The notes under the pieces were generated by a model, which saw only the letters and a list, made by a program, of their open reading frames with translations, had not been told where the DNA came from and did not search any database. Below are positions 12,901 to 20,254 of a DNA stretch of 64,000 nt, in pieces (position 1 is the stretch's first letter; each line of letters begins with the position of its first letter). The DNA lies in assembly GCA_029204225.1 (NCBI GenBank), contig CM055106.1:16036969-16100968 (forward strand), in the 5' to 3' direction. The stretch comes from Diphasiastrum complanatum. Its lineage: Eukaryota; Streptophyta; Lycopodiopsida; Lycopodiales; Lycopodiaceae. The translations under genes and the position numbers were made by a program.

Positions 12901-15900
12901 CATCTTGTTGACCTTCTCTTCAGTTCCTCTTCAGGCGCCTTTTGGCGTGAGTTTATCCCTCGTGCTCCATCACCTCTCTTGGATGACCTCCGCATATGGA
13001 CCAACTACGCTACCAACCTATATACCATACCCACCGACGCACCCATCTCTATCTCCCCACGCCCCTCTGAGTTCACCTTCTTCACCTCTGACATGGTACT
13101 TGCGGCCATGAAGTCCCATAAGGCAAGAGATATCGAAGACCTTAAATCTGAACTCCTAACCCATGCTTCAGACCTCCTTGCTCCCACACTAGCCACTCTC
13201 CTCAATTCCGCCATTGTCTTTGGTTTCCCCTCATCTTGGTGCACCAACATCATGCACCCTATTCATAAAAATGGTGATCCCATGATTCCTGGTAATTCAC
13301 CATCATGATCGGACATGTTCTCACGAAGCTCTATGGTACCATACTCCAGTCTACAGTGCAAGGTTGCATCCCGATTCGAACAGGCCGGTTCGAACCGATT
13401 CTTTGAGGTTCGAACCGCCAGGCCAGGTTCGAATCAGAAAACGGTTCGAACCTGTTTTTTTCATTCTTCAAAAAAAAAGTCATGTATTCAAATTTCACTG
13501 TACATACAGTATACTATAGATACTTAATAGCTAAACAATTTCAATTTTCCTCTAAATTTACAGATATCAGGATTCAGGATAATCAGATCTCTTGTGAGTC
13601 GTGACCTTTCGTATCACATGTATGATGTATCAAAACAGAATGACCCAAGTTTAAGAGAACTGCAGTAAGTTACTAAGTTAGTAAGTTGTAACTTGCAACT
13701 ACTAACCATATACATATCCTGGCCCCTAGGCACACCGTACGGCCGCCGACGTACAAGGATCTGCTAAGTGCTTGACACAGCAGGTTTGAGCCTTGCTCAA
13801 GAGTCAATGCTAAGGAGACTCAGGATTGTGGAATCTGGACTCTGGAGTAGGAAGTTGGAACTTGACACTTGTAACTTGTTAGTAGACTGTAGTTACAACT
13901 TTGATCTTGACACTTAATAGTTGGAACGTAGGGTTTAGAAATTAGGAGCCTAGAGGCTGGACTCCGGACTCTGGAATCACAGGTGACAAGTCACGACTCA
14001 CGACTCACATTGCAATGTCGCACAAGTGACAAGACAAGATAATAGATCCAAGATCGTGATTCAAATTTCATGGCAAATTTCAATTTTCAATGATGAATGA
14101 TCATTTGAAAATTGACAAATTACAATCATGACTCATGATTAAACATAAATAGCTAGCTGCAATTAACAAGTAATAAGTATGTACTATCATCTATGATCTA
14201 TGCATTGTGCAATGCCACCACAATGTATGAAAACTTAATGTACAAACTATATATTACATAATACATATCAATGATAAATCATCATAGAGTCTTTAAACTT
14301 TACAGAGCATAAATTAAAAGGAATCAGGATAGTAGTACGTACTGGGCCCATGCCCTCCTGAGAGGCTCTAGCTTCTGGTCAACAGAAGCCCACTTTCAAT
14401 AAGTCCGTTCGTCCTCGGGTGCTCACAAGATGGCCCCGGCCGCACCTGCCCAATCGCACTCACTGCACTCATCGCCCTCCTCCATGCCGGGGTCCTAGCC
14501 AGATGAAATGGCAGACCGAAGGTGTAGAACAACTGTCCAACGGCAACCTCTGCCTCTGCCATGACTCTGGGAGCGAAGCTGGACACATAGTACTCCCTAC
14601 CCCCCAGCTGTGTAGTGCAGCCCCGTCTACCTCTCCCTCTCTCAAGTGGATGATGTGGTAATGGTATGGTCATGGCTGGAGGTGGTGTCAAGGATCCTGC
14701 ACCAGAAGGCGGGTCAGGCCGGATACTAGGCCCTGCCTCATCTGCAGCTCTGTCCTCTGAGCCATGGGAAGCGAGGGGTGAGCGGATGGCAACTGGGGGG
14801 CGTGATGTGGTGGCCTCTAGCTGTGTCACCGCCACTGCATCTCGATCTGCCAAAAAAGACAAACAATACAATTTATAAATTAGAATTTAGATGATCTCAG
14901 ATCAATGATAGTTGAACTTGAAACTTCAAACTTGATGTGAGTTAGAACTTGATCAATGGGAAAATAGAATGTTTGAACTTTGAAGTGTAAGAGTTAAATG
15001 TTTACCTCTCTGTCTGGGCCCCATCCTCGAAGGGCCAACCTCCTCCGATGCAACAAGAGTGAGTAGCGTGTCAAGAGCATGCATGCAAGGGGAAATCTCG
15101 TACCCCCTCAAACGTAACAAATGTGCCCTGATGCGTGAGGGCCCTCCAGTGTAAGACTGGTGACAGTATCTGCAAGTCCATCTCTTCGTGCCCGATGTGC
15201 CATAGACCGCAGCGATGGTGACATGATCCCTATCCCTCAGCATGGTGACTGGTCACTGGTGCCCCCCCCTTCAGACTCAGGGATACAGTATCATGGTTCT
15301 CTCAGGCATCACACTTCCTCATGGAAGTATTTGGTATCACTATCACTGATCTCCCTTTGGGTACACACCAATACATTAGACGCTTTTTATACAAAGCATA
15401 TCTCGACAATACTTGGCGACATCAGAGGGGGGTTAAGCCTGACTACTACCTGTCTGGGCGAAACTATATGGTACTATACTACAGTTTGTTGTGAGCTCAG
15501 AGGCGGAGACTAGGAGACTACATGCCATGGGTCAGGTTGGTTTCCGAGCCCATTATTCTACTGCAGATCACATCTTCACACTGCGAGCCTTGATTGAGGA
15601 GGCTAAGCACAGGAGAGGGAGGGTTTACTGTGGTTTTGTGGACTTCGGGAAAGCCTTTGATTCTGTTCCTCGCTCATTGCTCATCCAGAGACTCTTGTTT
15701 TCGGCATAGCAGTCGCATATTTGATCAGATCTGGAGCACTATTGGGGTGAAGCAGGGTTGTTCCCTCTCACCAGTCCTCTTTGGCTTGTATATTGATGAG
15801 TTGGAGAGAGTCATTACACAGGATGGTGGTACTGGCCGACTTGGTGACATCTTGATTGCTATCCTCCTTTATGCCGATGATGTGGTATTGGTCTCACCGA

Positions 15901-17324
15901 CCAAAGAGGGTCTACACCGACAGTTGGACTGCTTACATGAGTTTTGCACCAGATGGGGCCTAGGGGTGAACATTGGGAAGACCAAGGTTATGGTCTTCAA
16001 CACTTCGAGAGCATTCATGCAGCGACAGGAGCTTACTTTGGGTGGGCAGATTCTAGAGGTGGTCCCTTCCTACACACCTGGGGGTCCTTTTCTCAGGTCC
16101 TACTTTTAGCATGAGACAGGCTGCTACCACTCGACTGGGGAAGGGACATGCCTCCCTTGTTCAGCTAGAGCGATTTTGCTTCCGGAAGTCCATCCAGGAT
16201 GCTCGCAGTAAGTGTCACCTCTTTGATACCATTGTTACTCCCACGGCTTTATATGCAACAGAGACATGGTGTGTAGGTCTCCCTTCTTCACACTGGGCTA
16301 GTCTCTCACGATTACAGACCACCATGCTAGCTTGGTTGATTCGAGCGAAGCCTTCTGTTCCACATGAGATTTTCCTGGCCAAGTTTGCAGTTCCACCTAT
16401 ACAGATCAAGGCAGCTCTTCAGCTCATCACCTATATACAGAGGATACAGGCGTTACCAGAGATAGACAGACGATACATACAAGTTGCACTATCCTCATTT
16501 GGCATCTCCATCATAGAGCTCCCCTCAGGCACACATCAGTATATCAGACGCTTCCTCTATCGCACATATCTAGAGCGGACTTGGCGTAACCAGTTAGGGG
16601 TTAAGCCAGCTTTCTACCGGACTCATTTCTTGGAGCTAGATGCATCAGGGACCCCAGTCATGCCACACTACTTGGACTCGGAACTGTCACATTGCCTCAG
16701 ATTCACATTGGGGCAACTCAGGGTGTCCTTTCATCAGCTAGCTATTGAGACTGGGAGGTTCCATGGTATTCCCAGAGAGGAGCGGATTTGCCAGTTATGC
16801 TCTCTAGGTGAGGTGGAGTCTGAGGAGCACTTTATCTTTAGGTGCCCTATATATTATGAGATCAGAGGGCGATATCATTGCTTGTTCCGAGAGATGCGTA
16901 CCACTCTACGCTCTCTCATAGCTTATGAGGACCCACGGTGTGTCGCTCTGATGGTACGTGAGATGTCCATACTACGAAGAGATTTATGCGAGACACCCCA
17001 ACATTTTACCTCACAGCCATTGATTACCTCATTCTTTACTAGGCGGAGATCAGTGCCTGAGGATGAGAATTATGATTATGACGACGACGAGGATGATGGC
17101 CGCTCTCATGCTCATAGAGATCAGAGATAATGTACCTCCCACCATCTTGTTACTACCAGGATTACCAGACATTCTACGCAGAGGCGTACTACTACTACTA
17201 CTACTACACATGCACGTGCTCATGCTCACAGACGACGCCGACAGGCTCCAGCGCTTTCCCATTCTGTGGCTCGCATTACATCTTTTTACAGCAGCAGCAC
17301 CGCCTTGACATCTTGACATAGATA

Positions 17325-17359
<35 letters not shown>

Positions 17360-19354
17360 TGGCTATTGAGACTGGCAGATACAGTGGCACCCCACGAGAG
17401 GACCGGCTCTGTAGCATGTGTGTTATGCATGAGACTGAGGACGAGTCACATTTCCTCTTCAGATGTCCAGCCTACTATGAGATACGGGGGCGGTACTACT
17501 TCTTGTTCAGAGAGCACCCAGTTACACTTTCTACCTTGATATCTTATGAGGACCCTAGATGTGTCGCACTGATGATCCGAGAGATGTCAGACCTGAGGAG
17601 GAGACTAGATGGTACACATTCCCTGACACAGCTGAGCATTGATGAGTGCATATCCCGTCGGAGACAGAGATCCGAGGTACCCATAGGCAGCGACTCAGAT
17701 GGAGAGGCCGAGATTCCCAACTCCTTCGTACACCGCATCAGAGACCATGTCGACGGCCAGAGAGACAGTCAGTTATTAGTTCACAGCCCAGAGCGCCACG
17801 GCAGCAGAGACGACACCGACGGCCTATCCGGCGACAGAGGTCCAGGGCACATCTAATCACACCTTCACAGCATACCATCCACCATTTCTTTCATGCTGAT
17901 GGGCATCGTGATATATGATTCCAGGCTATTGGATCCTGACTGGGCCAGCTGTCTTTATGCATTGTATTTGCAGTTATTTAGTTTTATAGATGATTGAGCT
18001 TTAAGCTCCTATGTACACACTTGACATGTACCTTTTCTTAGTCCTATGTACCTTAGGGTATTCAAGGACATTAATAAAATCCTTCTTTCTTTCTTTCTTT
18101 CTCTCTCTCTCTCATGGTGTACAATGATGTGGCACTTGGGTCGCATATGCCACATCATTGTACACCATCCCAGATACCCCTCCTCTTCCCACCTCTTGTC
18201 TCACGAATACTTCTGCCATATTCATTAACGAACTTATAGAGAAGGCCATCACACGACTCCATTCCCATAAAGCCAAAGACATTGATGAGCTAGAGGCTGA
18301 ACTTCTAAAGTATGCTCCCGACATCCTCTCACCCTTTCTCTCCATCCTATTCAACCGAGCTGTCACCTCTGATTTTCCCTCTCCATGGTCCACAAACCTC
18401 ATTCACCCTATCCATAAAGGCGGGGACCCCATGAAAGCTGACAACTACCGCACCATTATGATCAGTCACCTCTTCACCAAAGTATATGGTTCTATCCTAC
18501 ATTCAGAGATCAGTACAGAGATGGATGCCAGATCACTCCATGCCATTGGACAGGCGGGTTTCAGACCGGGATATACTACATCGGATCATATCTTTACTTT
18601 GAGGCTTTCATGAAGGTTTCCTGGTCCAAGGTAGATCTTTTCTTCGATTTCCCTGAACCTGAAGCCCCTTCCCTTGCCTTATCTTTCGATTTCTTTGGAA
18701 AGAAAGGCCTCTTACCCTTTACGTCGGGCAAGACACCAGTCTCATGCTTAGCCATCGTACGAGTATCATCGTAGATTCTGGTGAAGCGAACAACATCCTC
18801 GAGGGTAAGAGGCTGGTTCCTCCTAACCTCTAGCTGGTAGTCTCTTGGCAACCCCAACCATGCCCAAGAGAGGGCCTCTTCTTTCTACTTCTCAATCTTG
18901 TTTTCTAGTTTTGTATCATTGTGCTAGTGGACTTCGAAACTGCAGCCTGCTTGGTTCCAATTGATTGCTAGAGTGATGCGACTTTTGACTTTCTTCTCAT
19001 TGACCAAAGAGGTCACTAGTCCCTTCAGTTGTGAAATTTCTTGCTTCAAAGTCTGGAAATCTGCCTTGATCTGATTCTGCCAAGCTGAGAAAAGTTAAGT
19101 TGATTTCGAGGGTGTGTATGGAATACTTGCTGTAGGTTGTGATTCTTGGAGGGAAAAAGAACTGGCAGCAGTAGCATAGATGATAGGAGTGGGGAGAAGA
19201 GGAGCAGATCCAGAAAGAGGAGCAGTAGACACAGATGAGGGAGCAGCAGACAAGGAGGAGGCGTTGCCACATGGGCAGACAGTGTTGCCTGCGTGGCAGG
19301 CAGCGCTGCCACATCAGCAGCGGGAGTGGGGGAGCAAGGATGGCGGCGAGGAGG

Positions 19355-19429
<75 letters not shown>

Positions 19430-20254
19430 GGGGGGTTATGTAGTCACCAGTTGCTAGTATGATATATCCACTACCATCATCCATGTTTAAACAATTGCAT
19501 AAGTTTTTGCTCACAGCTCAAATTGCTCAATGCTATGAGAGGTGAGAAGACTGCTAGTCTTGACACTCAATTTCAATGCACAAACATGTAGACAGATCAA
19601 TGCACATGTCATAGACACAATAGTTACTACTAGTAGTATATAGATCGCTGTAGCCTGTAATTAGCATTCAAGACCTGTTTTTATAAGAATAGATGGCTTA
19701 GCAATAATTTAAGAAATAGAAATGACGACAACACTGGTTCGAACCATTTTCCGAATAATTGGCTCGATTCGAACCGGCCGATTCAAATCTGCTGGAAACA
19801 ATCAGAGCATGAAACAATCATTAACTTACTCCATGTGAAGGTTACTGTCATCATGTGACCGAGCCAACTCTCTTTGGAATGGAGTTAATATGTAAGTTAT
19901 GGCAATCTGTTATAACAGGTAAACCTACCTGGGTGAAGATCAAGGAAACTCAAACACTTCATGGTGCACTCAAGCTATCTGACTTCGTTGTTCCCGGAAT
20001 TCCAGGTTTTTTTTCTGCCCTAGCATCTGCTGCTGTTTGGAAAGAATGTGTACTTGTTTACCAGTTTTGGTTTCTCTCTCATATTTTGATTGTGTTAAAA
20101 CTGAACACTTTTATCTGAACAACTGGTATTTGAGGTTCAAAACTCACATGATAAGCCTATCGAATTTGCTGCTCGTCCTGCAGTTTTTTATGTGCTTGCC
20201 AAGGGTTCCCATTTTCGAGACTCTTTTATTTCTGGTAAATGGTGTCCTCCCTGA
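1..20254 (+). CDS. TTC4: TTC4/CNS1-like TPR co-chaperone gene, 5' end outside the window
   Basis: The coding sequence joins 1-36, 363-554, 6057-6257, 6529-6609, 6807-6957, 19919-20005 and 20184-20254 (TGA at 20252-20254). Every junction keeps the reading frame. Exons 1-2 encode the end of a TPR block ([12 protein letters not shown], then [15 protein letters not shown]). Exons 3-4 encode the C-terminal 'wheel' region typical of TTC4/Cns1 ([40 protein letters not shown]). Exons 6-7 encode [21 protein letters not shown] and the terminal [15 protein letters not shown]...GKWCPP. Members of this family are Hsp90/Hsp70-binding co-chaperones of the cytosol and nucleus. Introns of 5.5 kb and 13 kb are full of transposons. 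One intron is an apparent U12 AT-AC type. The final two exons are duplicated near 61.8-62.1 kb. The exon chain is inferred from family motifs and splice signals, not from transcripts. Confidence 0.85.
363..554 (+). CDS. TTC4: TTC4-like exon, last TPR and following helix
   Basis: A TATTGTAG acceptor at 362 and a GTGACC donor at 555 bound 64 codons in phase 0. They start [14 protein letters not shown] and run through a TPR ([20 protein letters not shown]) into a charged helix ending SKAK. An internal ATG at 402 could be mistaken for a gene start; it is mid-exon. Confidence 0.82.
555..1227. other. TTC4-like intron, part left of the copia insertion
   Basis: Intronic AT-rich sequence without a coding pattern I can support. 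Short open stretches here have no recognizable motif. Confidence 0.5.
1228..1305 (-). repeat. Copia 3' LTR, internally deleted
   Basis: Begins TGAAAGG and ends CTTCAACA on the plus strand. It shares TGAAAGGAG, CAAGTCTCTAT-like, GCCTCATTTACAT and GGCATTACTCTTCA blocks with 4980-5212 but lacks the middle of that LTR. Confidence 0.65.
4980..5212 (-). repeat. Copia 5' LTR
   Basis: Direct repeat partner of 1228-1305 (TGAAAGGAG ... GGCATTACTCTTCAA). It directly precedes, in the element sense, the leader and gag ATG at 4948. The outer boundary is uncertain by a few bases. Confidence 0.65.
5213..6056. other. TTC4-like intron, right of the copia insertion
   Basis: AT-rich intron sequence ending in the ATGTAG acceptor at 6056. 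I see no gene or recognizable repeat in it. Confidence 0.5.
6057..6257 (+). CDS. TTC4: TTC4-like exon, start of the C-terminal wheel region
   Basis: Sixty-seven codons in phase 0, from [20 protein letters not shown] through LRKPSLDYD and [19 protein letters not shown] to HLDM. This is the family's best conserved C-terminal block. No GT donor follows HLDM; the next bases are ATATCCTAC, a U12-type donor. Confidence 0.85.
6258..6528 (+). other. Candidate U12-type AT-AC intron
   Basis: The 271-nt intron begins ATATCCTAC, matching the U12 donor consensus ATATCCTTT at its first seven bases, and ends ...CTGCAC. A CCTTAA branch-site core lies at 6513-6518, about 10 nt before the AC, within the short spacing known for minor-spliceosome introns. 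Splicing here joins HLDM to [12 protein letters not shown] in frame, as the TTC4 family requires. No GT-AG pair does the same. Confidence 0.75.
6529..6609 (+). CDS. TTC4: TTC4-like exon, PPLAWD...ELYYQ
   Basis: Twenty-seven codons in phase 0 ([18 protein letters not shown]...NIELYYQ) between the AC acceptor and a GTTGGT donor at 6610. The P-L-x-W-D and Y-x-R-x-N-I-E-L-Y-Y pattern is characteristic of TTC4 homologues. Confidence 0.85.
6807..6957 (+). CDS. TTC4: TTC4-like exon with acidic segment
   Basis: Acceptor TAACAG at 6806 and donor GTATGT at 6958. It encodes [19 protein letters not shown] followed by an acidic stretch ([15 protein letters not shown]) and ends in phase 1, matched by the exon at 19,919. 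The start sometimes read at 6816 is a mid-exon GTG. Confidence 0.8.
6958..7689. other. TTC4-like 13-kb intron, unique-looking start
   Basis: Intron sequence downstream of the donor at 6958. Short open frames on both strands show no motif. No repeat was recognized before the LINE/hAT cluster. Confidence 0.45.
7690..7767. repeat. GGTTCAAACC-rich hAT-like subterminal sequence
   Basis: Contains TTCAAAGCTGGTTCAAACC and GGTTCAAAT, a decayed form of the GGTTCGAACC motif array at 9787-9910 and 13359-13460. It directly abuts the microsatellite tail of the LINE at 7768. Confidence 0.4.
7768..7829. repeat. (GA)n microsatellite = 3' tail of LINE-A copy 1
   Basis: About 60 bp of GA with a few AAAG interruptions. 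On the minus strand it is a (CT)n tract directly after ATTAATAAAGC at the LINE 3' end, so it is the element's tail. Confidence 0.8.
7768..9786 (-). mobile_element. LINE-A copy 1 (non-LTR retrotransposon, 5'-truncated)
   Basis: On the minus strand from 9786: [55 protein letters not shown], the RT catalytic YADDVVL (near 9330), a long C-terminal domain, and a Cys/His cluster ICQLC...[16 protein letters not shown] (near 8460-8385). A PIP-box-like QPQITSFF (8217-8240) and an Asp-rich tail from a GAT repeat follow. It is frameshifted several times. It ends with a 3' UTR, ATTAATAAAGC and a pyrimidine tail. The endonuclease and RT N-terminus are missing. Confidence 0.85.
9787..9910. repeat. hAT-like terminal segment with GGTTCGAA repeats
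   Basis: Starts CAAGGTTGCAT, the same terminus as at 13359, followed by multiple TTCGAAC / GATTCGAACC motifs. It is wedged between two minus-strand LINEs. The flanking LINE octamer CACTACAG is the reverse complement of CTGTAGTG, matching the 8-bp target CTACAGTG next to the terminus at 13359. Confidence 0.5.
9911..9982. repeat. (GA)n microsatellite = 3' tail of LINE-B copy 1
   Basis: Seventy-two bp of GA, which is (CT)n following ATTAATAAAATCTTT on the minus strand at the LINE-B 3' end. Confidence 0.8.
9911..11214 (-). mobile_element. LINE-B copy 1, 5'-truncated and internally deleted
   Basis: On the minus strand: [55 protein letters not shown] (RT catalytic motif), then a deletion into the C-terminal domain ([17 protein letters not shown]...[16 protein letters not shown]). 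An Arg/Pro/Gln-rich tail follows, with QHTIHHFF at 10173-10196. It differs from LINE-A throughout the Cys/His region, so it is a separate family. The 5' edge abuts a gypsy fragment at 11,215. Confidence 0.85.
11215..12447 (+). mobile_element. Ty3/gypsy protease-RT fragment
   Basis: The open frame 11,156-11,992 (element part from about 11,215) encodes a retropepsin-like domain ([24 protein letters not shown]). The usual D-S/T-G is D-D-G here. After a frameshift near 11,985 the RT fingers follow ([11 protein letters not shown], stop at 12,159, then [46 protein letters not shown]). The fragment stops before the YxDD motif. It is dead. Confidence 0.85.
12448..12657. other. Unassigned GC-richer segment
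   Basis: About 210 bp between the gypsy fragment and LINE sequence, GC-richer than its surroundings. No motif recognized. Confidence 0.3.
12658..13358 (+). mobile_element. LINE-A fragments: short C-terminal piece and RT N-terminal half
   Basis: 12,658-12,722 matches the LINE stretch that encodes [15 protein letters not shown]. 12,733-13,308 is an open frame for the RT N-terminal region ([47 protein letters not shown]) and continues to [10 protein letters not shown]. It ends at CTACAGTG (13351-13358), directly before CAAGGTTGCAT. A related longer copy lies on the minus strand at 59.5-61.0 kb. Confidence 0.8.
14368..14846 (-). pseudogene. hAT transposase exon 2 (DUF659-like start)
   Basis: After a TTTTTGGCAG acceptor the frame reads [11 protein letters not shown], a Pro/Ser linker, then [25 protein letters not shown] and the 'PSCEHPRT' stretch. 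This matches the 'FFYxxGIPFxxARSPYW...PPSYExLRT' start of plant hAT DUF659 domains. It stops 20 residues later, so most of the transposase is absent. Confidence 0.6.
15006..15243 (-). pseudogene. hAT transposase exon 1 (BED zinc finger)
   Basis: [20 protein letters not shown], then [20 protein letters not shown] with H-L and a later C (C-x2-C...H...C), the BED finger of plant hAT proteins. A GTAAAC donor follows at 15,005-15,000. The intron 14,847-15,005 joins it to the DUF659-like exon. Confidence 0.6.
15283..15463 (+). mobile_element. LINE-A C-terminal fragment
   Basis: Nucleotide similarity by eye to 16,490-16,620 (encodes [19 protein letters not shown]) and to minus-strand 8,640-8,800. 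Frameshifted; directly followed by the RT start of another LINE-A segment, so the block is rearranged. Confidence 0.6.
15464..17326 (+). mobile_element. LINE-A copy 2 (RT to C-terminus)
   Basis: Runs from [20 protein letters not shown] through [19 protein letters not shown], a roughly 60-bp deletion near 15,697, [35 protein letters not shown], and a 339-aa open frame (16,111-17,130). That frame has ICQLC...[16 protein letters not shown] and QPLITSFF (17,014-17,037). An Asp-rich tail and a Thr/His/Arg-rich C-terminus follow, with a second degenerate ITSFY motif near 17,280. Confidence 0.85.
17327..17357. repeat. (CT)n tract between LINE-A and LINE-B pieces
   Basis: About 31 bp of TC dinucleotide at the junction of the two LINE families. 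Confidence 0.75.
17358..18113 (+). mobile_element. LINE-B copy 2, C-terminal region and 3' end
   Basis: [55 protein letters not shown] and QHTIHHFF (17,868-17,891), nearly identical to LINE-B copy 1 in coding and 3' UTR. It ends CATTAATAAAATC followed by (CTTT)n(CT)n at 18,081-18,113, showing the pyrimidine tail in sense orientation. Confidence 0.85.
18114..18168. repeat. Perfect inverted repeat, 21-bp arms, 13-bp loop
   Basis: Arms 18,114-18,134 and 18,148-18,168 are exact reverse complements around CTTGGGTCGCATA. The right arm is LINE-B RT coding sequence (ATSLYTIP). The left arm is an inverted copy placed just after the pyrimidine tail of LINE-B copy 2. Confidence 0.9.
18148..18602 (+). 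mobile_element. LINE-B RT N-terminal fragment
   Basis: Open frame 18,158-18,613: [64 protein letters not shown]. It corresponds to the RT region just upstream of where LINE-B copy 1 begins (IEEAK at 11,214). Confidence 0.75.
18603..19171 (-). mobile_element. Ty3/gypsy gag fragment
   Basis: On the minus strand: a coiled-coil-like [18 protein letters not shown], then [39 protein letters not shown] and a basic tail [20 protein letters not shown]. This is gag of the gypsy type; no zinc knuckle or protease is attached. Confidence 0.6.
19359..19426. repeat. (GA)n microsatellite
   Basis: About 68 bp of GA inside the duplicated block. The other copy (61,233-61,282) is about 50 bp. No LINE 3' UTR precedes it, so it differs from the LINE tails. 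Confidence 0.85.
19919..20005 (+). CDS. TTC4: TTC4-like exon 6 (penultimate)
   Basis: Acceptor ATAACAG and donor GTTTTTT. Begins with 2 nt completing a Gly codon from exon 5 (phase 1), then [20 protein letters not shown] and VVPGIP, ending in phase 1. This is the 'WLKV...TLxxVL...FVIPGIP' block of TTC4 homologues. A 264-nt open frame over it starts upstream in intron sequence and should not be taken as a gene. Confidence 0.85.
20184..20254 (+). CDS. TTC4: TTC4-like terminal exon
   Basis: CTGCAG acceptor; 2 nt complete Val, then [22 protein letters not shown]-stop. This matches the family's extreme C-terminus ('VFFVVSKxSxFYxxFxxGxWAPP'). Stop TGA at 20,252. Confidence 0.88.

Larger units (their letters stand above)
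13359..15282 (-). mobile_element. hAT-superfamily DNA transposon remnant
   Basis: The left end CAAGGTTGCAT abuts the octamer CTACAGTG of a LINE. An array of GGTTCGAACC-type motifs (13,372-13,460) follows. Two exons of a hAT transposase N-terminus lie on the minus strand: a BED finger (15,243-15,006) and a DUF659-like start (14,846-14,368). The catalytic core and dimerization domain are missing. 13,480-14,340 is AT-rich with no coding pattern. The right terminus is not visible; LINE sequence resumes near 15,283. Confidence 0.65.

Noticed and set aside
13372-13460. GGTTCGAACC words as a tRNA or SINE B box
   Set aside because: No A box, acceptor stem or cloverleaf spacing; repeated many times and tied to hAT-like termini.
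14419-14878. Plus-strand frames opposite the hAT exon
   Set aside because: Pro/Gly/Ser-rich shadows without motifs; the minus strand carries the DUF659-like segment with splice signals.
19855-20118. Single [14 protein letters not shown]... as the TTC4-like exon
   Set aside because: The part before 19,919 reads through intron sequence; phase and the family motif support the acceptor at 19,918.
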